64,000 nt of DNA from Methanocaldococcus infernus ME. Lineage in GTDB: Archaea > AGJL01 > Methanococci > Methanococcales > Methanocaldococcaceae. The stretch covers positions 434,001 through 498,000 of the forward strand of contig NC_014122.1 of assembly GCF_000092305.1 (NCBI RefSeq), in the 5' to 3' direction. Position numbers and translations under genes: made by a program. Below, piece by piece: positions 28,539 through 38,876 of this stretch (position 1 is its first letter; each line of letters opens with the position of its first letter). Under the pieces are notes generated by a model. The model was given only the letters and a program-made list of their open reading frames with translations, was not told the origin of the DNA and ran no database searches.

Positions 28539-29180
28539 ATGGATCTCATCATAATTTTTATCTCTGGAATCCTTTCAGCATTGTCTCCCTGTGTTCTCTC
28601 AATCTTACCATTGGCTTTACTGTACATATTTGGAGTATCTAAAGATAAGTATGATTCTCTTCTAAACTCTCTCTTCTTTATCTTAGGCTTCTCCTTTATG
28701 TTCAGCCTCTTAGGAATTTTATTTTCAGCCTTTGGCTATTTTGTAAATGTTACAATACTTAAGTATCTTGCTTCACTACTCTCCTCTATTTTTGGACTCT
28801 CACTAATTTTAAATTATAACTTCAAGTTATTCTCAGAGGAGAGGGGAAAAGTATATAATAAAATAATCAAAATAGCAAATAGTAAAAAATTAAGTTTTTT
28901 AAGCTCTTTTCTCTTTGGCTTATCCTTTTCTTTAGTTGCTAATATTTGCTCAACCCCTATCTTAATCTCAATTCTCTCATATGTAGCTACAAAAAAAGAT
29001 TTAATTTTTGGGTTCCTTTCTCTCTTTATTTACTCTATTGGCTTCTCTCTACCTATATTTATCTTCTCCATAATAGGTGGGAAAGGAAAAGAGTTTTTAG
29101 AGAAGATGAATCCAAAAGTAGTTAATATTATTTCAGGGATAATTTTAATTTTTCTCTCTATCTACATAGTTATAACTTAA
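28539..29180 (+). CDS. CcdA-like transmembrane thiol:disulfide transporter
   Basis: A 213-residue polytopic membrane protein with six predicted helices. It carries the paired family motifs [13 protein letters not shown] in helix 1 and [13 protein letters not shown] in helix 4, whose cysteines shuttle reducing equivalents across the membrane. The ATG at 28539 comes two bases after the thioredoxin stop codon; a longer frame would overlap that gene by 77 bases. The partner is most likely the adjacent thioredoxin-like lipoprotein. It converges on frhB with an 11-base overlap. Confidence 0.85.
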   Translation: MDLIIIFISGILSALSPCVLSILPLALLYIFGVSKDKYDSLLNSLFFILGFSFMFSLLGILFSAFGYFVNVTILKYLASLLSSIFGLSLILNYNFKLFSEERGKVYNKIIKIANSKKLSFLSSFLFGLSFSLVANICSTPILISILSYVATKKDLIFGFLSLFIYSIGFSLPIFIFSIIGGKGKEFLEKMNPKVVNIISGIILIFLSIYIVIT

Positions 29181-30018
29181 CTGGAACTGGTAATCCTAAC
29201 TCTTTTCTATGCTCAATCTCCTTCATGTTCTTCTCTTTCTTGGTTAAAGATAGCTTTTTAACTAAATCTAACCCTGGCTTAACAGTCTCTATAGATTTTA
29301 TCTCAAAGTAGCCATTCTCTACAGCTTCACTAAATATCTCTTTCCCTTTTACTGTCCTTATGAAGACTGTACTCCAGCCATCTGGAGAACCAACTGATCC
29401 AGTTGAGACATCAGCAAGCTCAGCAGTGTAGTCAGTACAGACATGACAGGAGCTTTGCTCATATGGATGAGTTTCTTTTAACTTAACTGTCTTAGTTTCT
29501 CCCCATCTTGTATAAACCCAGAACTTACCCTTTCCAATGTCTAACTTAACCACATCCTCCATTTTAACTCCACAGAGCTCTTCAACTATAACCCTTAAAC
29601 CATTGTATGGGAAGTTCTCCATACAGAAAATTCCTATTAAAAATTCTATATTAACTCCTCTAAACCCTACTGGATATTTCATAGCTTTTCTTACAGCCCT
29701 TATTTGGCAAGGAGTTCCAACAACTCCTATTTTTTCACATCCATACTCTCTCGCAGCCTTCTTAATTTCAGCAATGTTTGGGCAAACACTATACTTAGTT
29801 CCTGCAGCCTCTATAACCTCTTCAGGAGTTGTAGCCACCTTAGGCTTAGGTAAGAACTCATCTTCCTTATCAGCTACAACCACACCATCCAAAATATTAT
29901 TTTCTAAGGCATAGATGAAGAGAGTTGAAACTATTCCTCCATCTTGAGCCTTTTTTAAAACCTCTTTTAATGTTGATCTTGCTGAAACAGCTTTTAAATA
30001 CTTACCAAATGGATCCAT
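29170..30018 (-). CDS. fruB: Coenzyme F420-reducing hydrogenase subunit beta
   Basis: A 282-residue FrhB/FruB, which carries FAD and one 4Fe-4S cluster and hands electrons to F420. The features are [49 protein letters not shown] (positions about 95-125), [13 protein letters not shown] and [16 protein letters not shown]. The ATG at 30018 follows GAGGTGG; the TTG at 30036 lies upstream of that site. It is the last gene of fruADGB. Confidence 0.95.
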   Translation of the reverse strand: MDPFGKYLKAVSARSTLKEVLKKAQDGGIVSTLFIYALENNILDGVVVADKEDEFLPKPKVATTPEEVIEAAGTKYSVCPNIAEIKKAAREYGCEKIGVVGTPCQIRAVRKAMKYPVGFRGVNIEFLIGIFCMENFPYNGLRVIVEELCGVKMEDVVKLDIGKGKFWVYTRWGETKTVKLKETHPYEQSSCHVCTDYTAELADVSTGSVGSPDGWSTVFIRTVKGKEIFSEAVENGYFEIKSIETVKPGLDLVKKLSLTKKEKNMKEIEHRKELGLPVPVKL

Positions 30019-30028
30019 TAGTTCCACC

Positions 30029-30709
30029 TCATTCAATTTCCTCTAAGAGGGATGGATAGAGAATTCTTGGACATTGGAAAGAGCAGAGACCACATTTTAT
30101 ACATAAAACTGGGTCAACTACTGGCCTACCATCTACCATGGTTATAGCCCTTGTTGGACATGAGGCTGAGCAGGTTCCACAGCCCATACAGAGCTCTTTA
30201 TTAACAACCTTGTAGAGTAGATCGCAACCACAAACCTCTGGCATTTCAGCCAACAACTTGTAAGGTTTTAAATAAGCTTCATCATTGTTTAAGAGGGCTT
30301 TTATAAAGCTATATATAGCTTCAGGAGATGGAGGACAGCCAGGGATTGAATAATCTACCTTTATAACTTCAGTTAATGGAGAGAAAGAGCTATTAACTGG
30401 CTTAGGTAACTGATTTCCTTTACAGTATCTTGTTAATCCTCCAAAGGCAGCACAGGCTCCAAGGGCTACAACAATCTTAGCCTTCTCTCTAACTTCCTTA
30501 GCAACCTCTAAGGCATGATGATCCTCTAAACAAACAGAACCTTCAACTAAGGCTACATCACACTCTTTTATCTCTCTAACATCTATCAAAGTTTGGCAAT
30601 AAACTAACTCTATACTATTTAAAATCTCTAAAAGCTTCTCATATGTATCAGTTAGAGAGATTAAACAACCACAACAGCTTGATAGCTGAACATGGGCAAC
30701 CTTTACCAT
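30029..30709 (-). CDS. fruG: Coenzyme F420-reducing hydrogenase subunit gamma
   Basis: A 226-residue hydrogenase small subunit. The proximal-cluster ligands are in [21 protein letters not shown] and [12 protein letters not shown]. Two further 4Fe-4S motifs follow: [16 protein letters not shown] and [17 protein letters not shown]. It links the NiFe site of FruA to FruB. Its start overlaps the fruD stop. No in-frame UGA was found. Confidence 0.96.
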   Translation of the reverse strand: MVKVAHVQLSSCCGCLISLTDTYEKLLEILNSIELVYCQTLIDVREIKECDVALVEGSVCLEDHHALEVAKEVREKAKIVVALGACAAFGGLTRYCKGNQLPKPVNSSFSPLTEVIKVDYSIPGCPPSPEAIYSFIKALLNNDEAYLKPYKLLAEMPEVCGCDLLYKVVNKELCMGCGTCSASCPTRAITMVDGRPVVDPVLCIKCGLCSFQCPRILYPSLLEEIE

Positions 30710-31191
30710 AGGTTATCAACCTCCTTTATTATTAGTTCAACAGCCTTATCAACAGCTTCTTCAACCTCCTTAGATAAGCCAATATATGGCTCTGGAGCTG
30801 GGACATACTTAACTTGACAACCAACAACCTTTATTTTAAATCCTTTGTTATGGAGCTTCTTTATTTTCTCAGTTAATGGGATTCCATGGGCATCTAAGCC
30901 TAAGCTATCATCTGGCAACTCATCAGGAGTTAATATCTTTATCTCTCCTGGCTTTAGGTTGAAGTCAATGGCATCAACAACAATTATTTTCTTAACTTTG
31001 CTATCTTCAACCAGATCCAAGATAGAAGAGGCTCCAGCTCCAGCATCAAGTAAAGCCACTTTCTCTTTTAACTTGTCATTCAGCTTCTCCTTTAACTTCT
31101 CAATTACAAAGTAGCCAAAGCCATCATCTCCAAATAAGAGATTTCCACAGCCAATAATTAAGATCTCTTTTTCAAGATATGAGGGGAGCAT
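30703..31191 (-). CDS. fruD: Hydrogenase maturation protease FruD
   Basis: A 162-residue HycI-type endopeptidase that removes the C-terminal tail of FruA after nickel insertion. It has [20 protein letters not shown] with the metal-binding Asp, [16 protein letters not shown] and [11 protein letters not shown]. The start is placed at the ATG at 31191 with GTGAT upstream. A longer in-frame ORF from a TTG at 31269 would translate straight through the SECIS hairpin and the end of fruA, giving 26 extra residues unlike the family. Confidence 0.9.
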   Translation of the reverse strand: MLPSYLEKEILIIGCGNLLFGDDGFGYFVIEKLKEKLNDKLKEKVALLDAGAGASSILDLVEDSKVKKIIVVDAIDFNLKPGEIKILTPDELPDDSLGLDAHGIPLTEKIKKLHNKGFKIKVVGCQVKYVPAPEPYIGLSKEVEEAVDKAVELIIKEVDNLW

Positions 31192-31214
31192 GAACATCAC
31201 AAAAAATTTTATTT

Positions 31215-31249
31215 GCCCAGGGTCCTCCAGGAGGAGGTTCCCCTTGGGC
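31215..31249 (-). promoter_or_regulatory. Archaeal SECIS element in the fruA 3' UTR
   Basis: Starting three bases after the fruA stop, the minus strand folds into a hairpin. Stem GCCCA/UGGGC comes first, then an unpaired A, then GGG/CCC. The internal loop is GAA on the 5' side against a single A, followed by CCUCC/GGAGG closed by a UCCU loop. The GAA/A internal loop between GC-rich stems is the signature of archaeal SECIS, and archaeal SECIS elements lie in the 3' UTR. It directs selenocysteine insertion at the UGA at 31294-31292. Confidence 0.9.
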
Positions 31250-31252
31250 TCC

Positions 31253-32437
31253 TTATAACTTTTTAACAATTATGTGGGTTGCACATGAAGCTCATATGTC
31301 ATAGGCTCTTAGGATGACTTCAGCATATTTGTAAGGATAACCTTCTATAGCCTTCTCAACAACTGGGAAGTTCCAAGTTGATGCTGCAGTTATTCTATAA
31401 GCCTTAACCTTTCCATCCTTGGAAGTTTCAACCATGTGAACATTTGTTCCTCTTGGAGCTTCATGAACTCCTATTCCAACTCCTTCTTTGTATTCATAGT
31501 CAGCTCTTGTTTTTCCATGAATATTTAGCTCATCTAAGATATCAAAGGCTCTATAAACAGCTCCTAAGTTTTCCTGAGCCCTTGCTATGTTTATCTCTAA
31601 GGCATTTCCTTTAACCTTGAAGCCCATGAACTTTGAAAGCCTTGCCCTTGGCCCAACTTCAACAGGAACCCCACCATAGAGAGGGATCATAATAGAGGTT
31701 GAGGTTCCAACCTCTTTATTGTCATAGTATCTCTGTGGCAAGATCTCAGTGACATCATCCCAGTTTATTGCATATCTATCTCCATAGGTTGTATGTGTAG
31801 CCAAGTAGGAGAATTCATGACTACCTAAGTCAGGGATTCCAGTTTCTTCTAAGAAGTTCTCAACTAACTCAACATACTTCTCATATAGAACTTTAGCATC
31901 CTTTTCAAACTCTTTTAAGGCATAGTAGATTTTAGACTTAGCTCTTTCAGTTATATTATTTCTCATTCCTCCAATAACTATATTTGGAGGATGTATTCCC
32001 TCTCCACCAACAACATCAACTATATACTGTCCAACCTTTCTCATCTTTTGAATAAGCTTTATTAACTCTATTTTTTCCTCTTCACTCTTAACAAAGTCAT
32101 CTAAGGTTAGTAAGTGATGTAATGGATGAGAGTGCATTCTATTTCCTAAACCTACTAACTCTCTTAATAAAAGCCCATCCTCTGGAACCTCTATTCCCAT
32201 AGCATGCTCAATAGCTTCACATGAAGCAATTCCATGGGTAGTTTGACAGATTCCACAGATTCTCATCACAGCTATAGGGGCAAATTCTACAGGCTTACCT
32301 TTAACAATAGTTTCAAATCCTCTAATTGGAGTAGTGTTTATAAAGTATGCCTTTTTAACTATTTCACCATCCACTTCCAAGATTAACTTAGAGTGTCCCT
32401 CATGTCTTGTTGTTGGAGAGATGCAAATACTTTCCAT
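31253..32437 (-). CDS. fruA: Coenzyme F420-reducing hydrogenase subunit alpha, selenoprotein
   Basis: A 394-residue NiFe large subunit. The N-terminal L1 motif RICGICQTTH has Cys61, Cys64 and His68. The frame reaches a UGA at 31294-31292 and continues as A-S-C-A-T-H-I-I-V-K-K-L to a TAA at 31255-31253. The UGA takes the place of the first cysteine of the L2 motif DPCxxCxxH, giving D-I-Sec382-A-S-Cys385-A-T-His388. The six residues after His388 are the tail removed by FruD. A SECIS hairpin follows, and tRNA-Sec is present in the window. Stopping at the UGA would lose two nickel ligands. It is the first gene of fruADGB. Confidence 0.95.
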
Positions 32438-32491
32438 TTTTTCACCTTTTCATTAAAATTAGGCTTTATTTCTAAATTTTAGTGTAATCTC

Positions 32492-32502
32492 ATATATATA
32501 AA
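32492..32502 (-). promoter_or_regulatory. TATA box for the fruADGB operon
   Basis: The minus strand reads TTTATATATAT about 55 bases before the fruA ATG, predicting transcription start near 32470. The 189-base gap between fruA and the rightward hacA-like gene is A/T-rich. A weaker TATA-like stretch near 32538-32548 may serve the rightward gene, which has AAGGTGG before its ATG. Confidence 0.55.
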
Positions 32503-32626
32503 AAAATCTTACAAAAAAGATGATATAGGCTAATAACTTTATAGATATGCCAAATTTGAGAAAATATTATTAAAAACTAAGAAAATTTTAAAGTTTTTTA
32601 AGAAAAAGTATTAAGGTGGTAGAAAC

Positions 32627-33877
32627 ATGTCTCTAATTGAAGCTATCATATCTAAAAAAGCTGGTTATGAGGTTACAGCTGGAGAAACCTTGACATTAAA
32701 GGCAGATTTAGCTATGACTCATGATGGCTCTACTCCATTAGCTTACAGAGCTTTAAAGGAGATGGGTGCTGAGGTGAAGATTCCTGAGAAGATAGTTATT
32801 TGCTTTGATCATACTGTCCCACCAAACACTGTTAAGTCTGCAGAGTTTCAAAAGATAGCTTTAGAGTTTGTTAAAAAATTTAATATTAAAAATTTCCACC
32901 CTGGGGGAGAAGGGATTTGCCACCAAATCTTAGCTGAAAATTATGTTCTTCCTAACATGTTTGTGGCTGGTGGAGACTCTCACACTTGCACACATGGAGC
33001 CTTTGGAGCCTTTGCCACTGGCTTTGGAGCTACAGATATGGCTTATATTTATGCAACAGGAGAAACTTGGATTAAGGTGCCAGAAACAATAAGGGTTAAT
33101 ATAGTTGGAGAGAATCCAAATATTTCTCCTAAGGATATAATTTTAAGAGTCTGTAAGGAAATTGGGAAAAGGGCTATTTATAAAGCTATTGAGTTTGGTG
33201 GAGAGGTTGTTAAAAAGATGGACATGAGTGGAAGGTTAACACTTTGTAACATGGCCATAGAGATGGGAGCTAAGACAGGGGTTATAGAGGCTGATGAGAT
33301 AACTTTTAACTACCTAAGGGAGGAAAGGGGCTTAAGTGAAGAAAAAATAAATAAATTAAAAAGAGAGGCTATAAAGGTTGAGGAGGGGAATTATATAAAA
33401 GAAATTTTTATAGATATTACTGAGATGGAAGAACAGATAGCTCTCCCACATAGCCCTGATAATGTTAAACCTATAAGTGAAGTTGAAGGCTTGGAAATAG
33501 ATCAAGTCTTTATAGGAAGCTGTACAAATGGAAGAATTGAAGATTTGAGGATAGTGGCTAAGTACTTAAAAGGAAAAAAAGTTCATAAGGATGTAAAGTT
33601 AATTATTATTCCAGCTTCAAAAAAAGTTTATTTGAAAGCTTTAAAAGAGGGGTTGATAGAGATATTTATAAAAGCTGGAGCCATGATTTGCCCTCCTGGA
33701 TGTGGGCCATGCTTAGGAGCCCATCAAGGGGTTTTAGCTGAAGGAGAAGTTTGTTTATCAACATCCAACAGAAACTTTAGGGGAAGAATGGGAGACCCTA
33801 ACAGCTATATATATTTATGCTCTCCTAAGATAGCTGCTATAAGTGCTGTTAAAGGATATATAACTAATGAAGGGTGA
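32627..33877 (+). CDS. hacA: Homoaconitase / isopropylmalate dehydratase large subunit
   Basis: A 416-residue aconitase-family large subunit. The 4Fe-4S ligands lie in [11 protein letters not shown] and [14 protein letters not shown], with [20 protein letters not shown] and [11 protein letters not shown] also present. Methanocaldococci have two paralogues: LeuC for leucine, and HacA for the 2-oxosuberate route to coenzyme B. The [17 protein letters not shown] and [11 protein letters not shown] wording here resembles the HacA type more closely. The small subunit is not adjacent, so the assignment rests on sequence only. The last bases contain the serA ribosome binding site. Confidence 0.65.
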   Translation: MSLIEAIISKKAGYEVTAGETLTLKADLAMTHDGSTPLAYRALKEMGAEVKIPEKIVICFDHTVPPNTVKSAEFQKIALEFVKKFNIKNFHPGGEGICHQILAENYVLPNMFVAGGDSHTCTHGAFGAFATGFGATDMAYIYATGETWIKVPETIRVNIVGENPNISPKDIILRVCKEIGKRAIYKAIEFGGEVVKKMDMSGRLTLCNMAIEMGAKTGVIEADEITFNYLREERGLSEEKINKLKREAIKVEEGNYIKEIFIDITEMEEQIALPHSPDNVKPISEVEGLEIDQVFIGSCTNGRIEDLRIVAKYLKGKKVHKDVKLIIIPASKKVYLKALKEGLIEIFIKAGAMICPPGCGPCLGAHQGVLAEGEVCLSTSNRNFRGRMGDPNSYIYLCSPKIAAISAVKGYITNEG

Positions 33878-33882
33878 ATTTT

Positions 33883-35454
33883 GTGAAAATTTTAATAACT
33901 GACCCAATACATGAAGAGGCTATAAAGATTTTAAAGGAACTTGGAGATGTCGTTGTAGCAACAGATCTTAGTAGGGAAGAGCTCTTAAAAGAAATTGAAG
34001 ATACGGATATCTTAGTTGTTAGGAGTGGGACTAAAGTTGATAGGGAATTAATAGAGAGGGGTAAAAGATTAAAAATTATTGGAAGGGCTGGAGTTGGAGT
34101 TGATAATATAGATGTTGAAGCTGCCACTGAGAGAGGGATTATAGTAGTTAATGCTCCAGATGCTTCATCCATCTCAGTGGCAGAGCTAACCATTGGTTTA
34201 ATGCTGGCTGCAGCAAGAAATATAGTTCAGGCTAACAACTCAGTGAAGAGAGGAGAGTGGAATAGGAAGAAGTTTAAAGGAATAGAACTTTATGGAAAAA
34301 CCTTAGGAGTTGTTGGCTTAGGAAGGATAGGGCAACAGGTAGTTAAGAGAGCTAAGGCATTTGGGATGAATATTATAGCCTATGATCCCTATGTCTCTAA
34401 GGAATTTGCTGAAAGCTTAGGAGTTAAGTTAGTAGATGACTTAAATAAGCTCTGTGAGCTTTCAGATGTGATAACTTTACATGTTCCTCTAACTCCAAAG
34501 ACTAAAAATATGATTGGTGAAGAGCAAATAAAGAGGATGAAGGAAGGGGCTATAATAGTTAACTGTGCAAGAGGAGGATTAATAGATGAGAAAGCCCTAT
34601 ATGAAGCTTTAAAAAATAAAAAAATTAGAGCTGCAGCTCTTGATGTCTTTGAAGAGGAGCCACCTAAAAATAACCCTTTATTAGAGCTTGAAAATTTAAT
34701 CTGTACTCCTCACTTAGGAGCATCTACAGAAGAGGCTCAAAGAGCTGCAGGAACTATAGTAGCTGAGCAAATAAAGAAGATTGTTAATGGAGAGCTTGCT
34801 GAAAATATTGTTAATATGCCAAACCTTCCAGCAGAGGTTTTAGGGAAGATAAAGCCTTACATGGTTTTAGCTGAGCTTCTTGGGAATATAGTCATGCAAG
34901 TCTTAGATGGCTCAGTGAAGAGGGTTGAAGTTATATACTATGGAAACCTCTCCAAGGAAAACACTGATCTAATAAATAGGGCTTTACTAAAAGGACTTTT
35001 ATCTCCAATCTTACTGGCTGGAGTTAATTTAGTCAATGCCCCTATATTGGCTAAGAATAGAGGAATAGAATTTATTGAGAGTAAATCTAATGATACAAGA
35101 TATGGAAATGCTATAAAGGTTGTAGCTGAAGCCAATGGAAAAAGCTTCTCTTTAGTGGGCTCAATATCTAATAATAAGCCAATTATTTTAGAGATAGAAG
35201 GTTATGAAGTTAATTTCATCCCTGAGAGTGTTGTATTGATAATTAGACATATAGACAAGCCAGGGATGATAGGGAAGGTTGGAACCATCTTAGGAGAGTA
35301 TGGGATAAACATAGCTGAGATGCAAGTGGGAAGAAAAGAGCCTGGTGGAGATAGTGTAATGTTAATAAAATTAGATCATAATGTTCCAGAAGAAGTTTTA
35401 AAGAAAATAAAGGAGATTGAAAATATAAAAGATGCTGTTGTTGTGAAACTATAA
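33883..35454 (+). CDS. serA: D-3-phosphoglycerate dehydrogenase
   Basis: A 523-residue SerA, the first enzyme of serine synthesis. The Rossmann motif is [19 protein letters not shown], with catalytic Arg in [13 protein letters not shown] and His in [12 protein letters not shown]. The allosteric-substrate-binding domain (about 310-440) and a C-terminal ACT domain ([20 protein letters not shown]) follow, as in long-form SerA. A GTG start at 33883 is chosen because AGGGTGA lies five bases before it; another GTG at 33874 is inside that site. Confidence 0.96.
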   Translation: MKILITDPIHEEAIKILKELGDVVVATDLSREELLKEIEDTDILVVRSGTKVDRELIERGKRLKIIGRAGVGVDNIDVEAATERGIIVVNAPDASSISVAELTIGLMLAAARNIVQANNSVKRGEWNRKKFKGIELYGKTLGVVGLGRIGQQVVKRAKAFGMNIIAYDPYVSKEFAESLGVKLVDDLNKLCELSDVITLHVPLTPKTKNMIGEEQIKRMKEGAIIVNCARGGLIDEKALYEALKNKKIRAAALDVFEEEPPKNNPLLELENLICTPHLGASTEEAQRAAGTIVAEQIKKIVNGELAENIVNMPNLPAEVLGKIKPYMVLAELLGNIVMQVLDGSVKRVEVIYYGNLSKENTDLINRALLKGLLSPILLAGVNLVNAPILAKNRGIEFIESKSNDTRYGNAIKVVAEANGKSFSLVGSISNNKPIILEIEGYEVNFIPESVVLIIRHIDKPGMIGKVGTILGEYGINIAEMQVGRKEPGGDSVMLIKLDHNVPEEVLKKIKEIENIKDAVVVKL

Positions 35455-36291
35455 AATTTTTGTTCTAAATTGACAATAACTATGTCCTAAGCCATAACAG
35501 TGAGTTTCTACAGTTTCACACTTCCTTTTATAGATATTTGAAGCTGTTCCATTAATAAGCCCTCCCTCAAAGTAGCATAAAGTTCTTCCAATATTTTTAT
35601 TTATGAAGGAGCAAGTGACACACTCATCAACCCTACTTATAATTTTTTCTCCATCCTCTTTTAAGATCTTTAACTTTCCTACTCCATGAGATTCAAAGAA
35701 TTCTTTTAATTTTTTGAAGGAGTCTATCTTTAAATATGATGAGATATCATTTCCTAACTGATACATGAGAACATCTATATTAGTATTTTGGTACTTCTTT
35801 AGATTTAAAAACCTAAGTATTCTAAACATAAAAGCACTAATTTTTTTATCATTATTTATTAAGTCCTCTAAAGGAAGGTCTTCATAAAGTATATTTTCAG
35901 AGAGTAATAGGCATAACTCAGATAGTTTTGGAAGATATCTTTCTAAGATATCAGTACTTTTAAAGTTATTCTCAACAGCTAAAACTAAGTAAAATTCTCC
36001 TACTGGATATATAGAGAGGGTGGCACATTTTCCTGAAATATCTATTTTTTTAATATCATTGTTTGTATCTAAAAACATTTTTTCTGCAATTGCTATTATT
36101 ATAGATAAGTTTGATATTATGTCACAAGATACTGAACTTGGAAATTTATTGATTAGAATTTCCCCATTATTTGTAAGAATCCCACACCCATAGACACCAT
36201 AAGTTTTTTTAATCTCTTCTAAAATACATTCAATAGAGCAGACGATCCCTTTATTACTTTCTAAATTTAAATATTTTTTGGCTATAGCCAT
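35449..36291 (-). CDS. V4R-domain protein with Roadblock/LC7-like N-terminal half
   Basis: A 280-residue protein. Residues about 15-125 look like a Roadblock/LC7 domain (YGCGILTNNGEILINKFP, then a long helix). The C-terminal half is a V4R (4-vinyl reductase) small-molecule-binding domain rich in cysteine: VDECVTCSF, a Cys in RTLCYFEGG, then KRKCETVETHC and GHSYCQFR. V4R domains often sense hydrocarbons or aromatic ligands or bind metal. The ligand is unknown here. GGTGAAAAT precedes the ATG at 36291. It converges on serA with a six-base overlap. Confidence 0.7.
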   Translation of the reverse strand: MAIAKKYLNLESNKGIVCSIECILEEIKKTYGVYGCGILTNNGEILINKFPSSVSCDIISNLSIIIAIAEKMFLDTNNDIKKIDISGKCATLSIYPVGEFYLVLAVENNFKSTDILERYLPKLSELCLLLSENILYEDLPLEDLINNDKKISAFMFRILRFLNLKKYQNTNIDVLMYQLGNDISSYLKIDSFKKLKEFFESHGVGKLKILKEDGEKIISRVDECVTCSFINKNIGRTLCYFEGGLINGTASNIYKRKCETVETHCYGLGHSYCQFRTKIL

Positions 36292-36371
36292 ATTTTCACC
36301 AATCTAAAACCGTGAAGAATTTAATGAAATTTATCTTTAATTTACTATATTAAACTTTCTATTTATTTACA

Positions 36372-37250
36372 TCATAATATTGTATTACTTTCATTAATTC
36401 TTTTAATCAGAAAGAGCATGATAGAAGAGGCAGTTAAATCTGCAGTGGTTCCAGGATTTAATTTATTTCCTTCCAATCTTAAATAATTGTCAAACTCTTT
36501 CAACTTTTCTATAGAAAAATCTTTTAAAACTTTCTTAGCCAATTCAGAAACTTTCTTAGCTACATCATAACCTTTCTTTTTAATTATCAGACTGTCAGGA
36601 TATTTTGAAAGTATAGAAAGAAAAGTTTTAGTTATGGCTAAATTAATATCTCTCTCTTTTTCATAGTAATGTTCTAAGAGCTTACAACCTTCAAAGGAGA
36701 TGGGGAAAGAGTTAACCCACTCTCCTCCTATTAAGTCATGATCAGCTGAGAATAGGAAAATGTCATATAAATTAATCTTTTTCTCTTCAATTTCCTTTAT
36801 AGACTCTTCATCCATAACATCTGGTCCTTCCTTAGGCTTGGTTAGATTTGGATTAGCTAACTTAATAGCTTCATATAAGTAAATAGTATCCTTATATGTT
36901 GAGTTCTTAGCTATTCTTAATAGCTCTTCCCTCAATAGCTTTTCATCAAATGTTCCTACTTTACTTATGGCTAAAGCTATAGGTAGGTGAAGAAGTATAA
37001 TTCCCAAATTAGTATTACTTGGGCTCCATTTTCTACTGAGTGAAACAGCCTTCTTTATATAGTATCCAATATTACTTTTATTTATACAAAGCTCATAGAC
37101 AGCTTCTCCAAAGGCTATCCCTGAGGCTATGAAGTGGTGGTATTTAACATCATCAAAATCTTTATATCTATGGACATTTCCAGGCTTGAAGGCACTAACC
37201 TCCAAGCAACAGGCTATCTGTGAAGCTCTCATAATGTCAAATGGATTCAT
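36372..37250 (-). CDS. Triphosphoribosyl-dephospho-CoA synthase family protein (CitG-like)
   Basis: A 292-residue protein with the CitG/MdcB family pattern: ASQIACCLEVSAFKPGNVHR, HHFIASGIAFGEAV, NTNLGIILLHLPIA and the C-terminal LNPGTTADLTASSIMLFL. In bacteria the family makes the prosthetic group precursor of citrate or malonate lyase. Methanogens lack those lyases, so the archaeal substrate is probably different and is not known from this sequence. Confidence 0.8.
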   Translation of the reverse strand: MNPFDIMRASQIACCLEVSAFKPGNVHRYKDFDDVKYHHFIASGIAFGEAVYELCINKSNIGYYIKKAVSLSRKWSPSNTNLGIILLHLPIALAISKVGTFDEKLLREELLRIAKNSTYKDTIYLYEAIKLANPNLTKPKEGPDVMDEESIKEIEEKKINLYDIFLFSADHDLIGGEWVNSFPISFEGCKLLEHYYEKERDINLAITKTFLSILSKYPDSLIIKKKGYDVAKKVSELAKKVLKDFSIEKLKEFDNYLRLEGNKLNPGTTADLTASSIMLFLIKRINESNTIL

Positions 37251-37280
37251 AATTTCACCTAAAAAAGTGAGGGGTTGGCT

Positions 37281-37658
37281 ATGAAAGTGAAAGATGTTAT
37301 GAAGAAAGAGTTTATAAAGCTATCTCCAAATGACATAGGTGGAGATGTAGCCTATCTCTTTGTTAGTGAGAATTTGTTATATGCTCCTGTTATTGAAGAT
37401 GATGAGCTTGTTGGTTGGATTACTTCCTTAGATATCTTATCAGGATGTAAGCATTCAAAGGTTGAAGATTTAATGAGATACTTGGATGAGATAAAGATAG
37501 TTAAGGAAGATGATGATCTATTAGAAGTGACTGAAGAGATGATCAAAAATAAAGATATAGCCTATCCTGTGGTTGATGAAAATAATAAAGTTGTTGGAGT
37601 AATAGATGTTTTCTCAATACTTAAGGTTTTATCTAAAAATATCTCTCAAGATATCTAA
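37281..37658 (+). CDS. Paired CBS-domain protein
   Basis: A 125-residue protein made of two CBS domains (about 3-60 and 62-122), with [29 protein letters not shown] and [13 protein letters not shown]. Stand-alone CBS pairs bind adenine nucleotides and act as energy sensors or regulatory partners. The ATG at 37281 follows GTGAGGGG; a TTG two codons upstream is in frame. It converges on hisC with a 30-base overlap. Confidence 0.85.
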   Translation: MKVKDVMKKEFIKLSPNDIGGDVAYLFVSENLLYAPVIEDDELVGWITSLDILSGCKHSKVEDLMRYLDEIKIVKEDDDLLEVTEEMIKNKDIAYPVVDENNKVVGVIDVFSILKVLSKNISQDI

Positions 37659-38720
37659 GAACTCTTTTATTTCTTCAAAGGTTCCTATGGAGATTCTAAC
37701 ATAGTTCTCCCCTAACCCATCAAAGGATGAGCAGTCTCTAACTATAACTCCTCTCTTTAAAAGCTCTTCACAGAACTCTTTTGAAGACATTGTTTTTAGC
37801 TCAACTAAAACATAGTTTGCCTCAGAGGGATAAACTTTAAGCTCTTCAAATTCTTTTAATCCTTTATAGAGAAGCTCCCTACTTTTTATCCCATCTTTCA
37901 CACACTTATTAAAGAACTCTTTGTCTCTTAAGGCCTCTATAGCTGCTACTTGGCTAAGTCTTGTTAAGCTAAAGGCTGGCTTAACTCTAAGCATATAGTT
38001 TATAATTTCTTCATTGGCTACTCCATAACCCACTCTTAAGCCAGCTAAGCCAAACACCTTAGAGAAGGTTCTTAAAATTAAAATATTGTTATATTTTTCT
38101 ATCTTTCTTGTCCAATCTCCTCTACTACTGTATTCAATATAAGCATGATCAATAACTACTAAAGCCTCTGTACTCTCAACTATCTCCTTTATAGCTTCAT
38201 CATCTATTAAGTTTCCAGTTGGATTATTTGGAGAGCATAAAAAAATTAATTTTGTTTTCTCACTAATATTTTCTAAGACACTATCAACATCTAACTTAAA
38301 CTCTCTCTCCTTATCAAACTTCCCAAACCTTATTTTAGCTCCATAAATTTGAGCTAAAACCCTATACTGAGTAAAGGTAGGGATTGGAATAATAACTTCA
38401 TCTCCCTTATCTACAAAGGTTTTAAATAGAATGTCTAAGACTTCATCAGCTCCATCCCCACCAACAATAATATTTTCTTTAGAAACTCCTAAGAAGTTTT
38501 CCAACTCCTCTAACAACTCTTCATTTATGGGCTCAGGATACTCATGAATCCTATCAAGCTCTTTAATAATTCTTTCTTTAACTTTTGGAGAAGCCCCCCA
38601 AGGGTTTTCATTTGACCCTAACTTAATTATTCTCTTAACTCCATATCTCTTTATAATTTCTTCTTTAGACTTCCCAGGAACATAGGGCTTTAATTTTTTC
38701 ACTTCCTCTCTAACTTTCAT
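37629..38720 (-). CDS. hisC: Histidinol-phosphate aminotransferase
   Basis: A 363-residue class I/II PLP aminotransferase. It has the family opening [39 protein letters not shown] and CSPNNPTGN. The PLP lysine is in [18 protein letters not shown], and the C-terminal arginine is in NYVRISIG. It converts imidazole-acetol phosphate to histidinol phosphate. Length and motifs are normal. Confidence 0.94.
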   Translation of the reverse strand: MKVREEVKKLKPYVPGKSKEEIIKRYGVKRIIKLGSNENPWGASPKVKERIIKELDRIHEYPEPINEELLEELENFLGVSKENIIVGGDGADEVLDILFKTFVDKGDEVIIPIPTFTQYRVLAQIYGAKIRFGKFDKEREFKLDVDSVLENISEKTKLIFLCSPNNPTGNLIDDEAIKEIVESTEALVVIDHAYIEYSSRGDWTRKIEKYNNILILRTFSKVFGLAGLRVGYGVANEEIINYMLRVKPAFSLTRLSQVAAIEALRDKEFFNKCVKDGIKSRELLYKGLKEFEELKVYPSEANYVLVELKTMSSKEFCEELLKRGVIVRDCSSFDGLGENYVRISIGTFEEIKEFLDILRDIFR

Positions 38721-38823
38721 CTTTTCACTACCTCTGTTTAATTTTATTCTTGAAACAATTTAAAGCACTATTTATACTTACTTAGTTCATAAAATATGAA
38801 ATAAAGTTTAACATTTAGAAAAT

Positions 38824-38831
38824 TTTATATA
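38824..38831 (+). promoter_or_regulatory. TATA box for the alkaline phosphatase gene
   Basis: TTTATATA lies about 46 bases before the ATG at 38877, after a purine-rich stretch that could serve as a TFB-recognition element. Transcription would start near 38855, leaving a short leader that contains the GAGGTGAA ribosome binding site. No repeat resembling a phosphate-regulon operator was seen. Confidence 0.5.
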
Positions 38832-38876
38832 ATTCTTATGAAATTAATTAGTTTAGAAAAATATTGAGGTGAAGTT

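Noticed and set aside
31192-31269. A longer FruD reading frame beginning at a TTG at 31269
   Set aside because: The extension translates the end of fruA and the SECIS hairpin and is unlike HycI-type proteases. The ATG at 31191 has a GTGAT site and gives the family length.
32627-33877. Assignment as LeuC
   Set aside because: Not excluded, but the [14 protein letters not shown] and AMTHDG wording resembles the homoaconitase paralogue more. The small subunit is not adjacent to decide.
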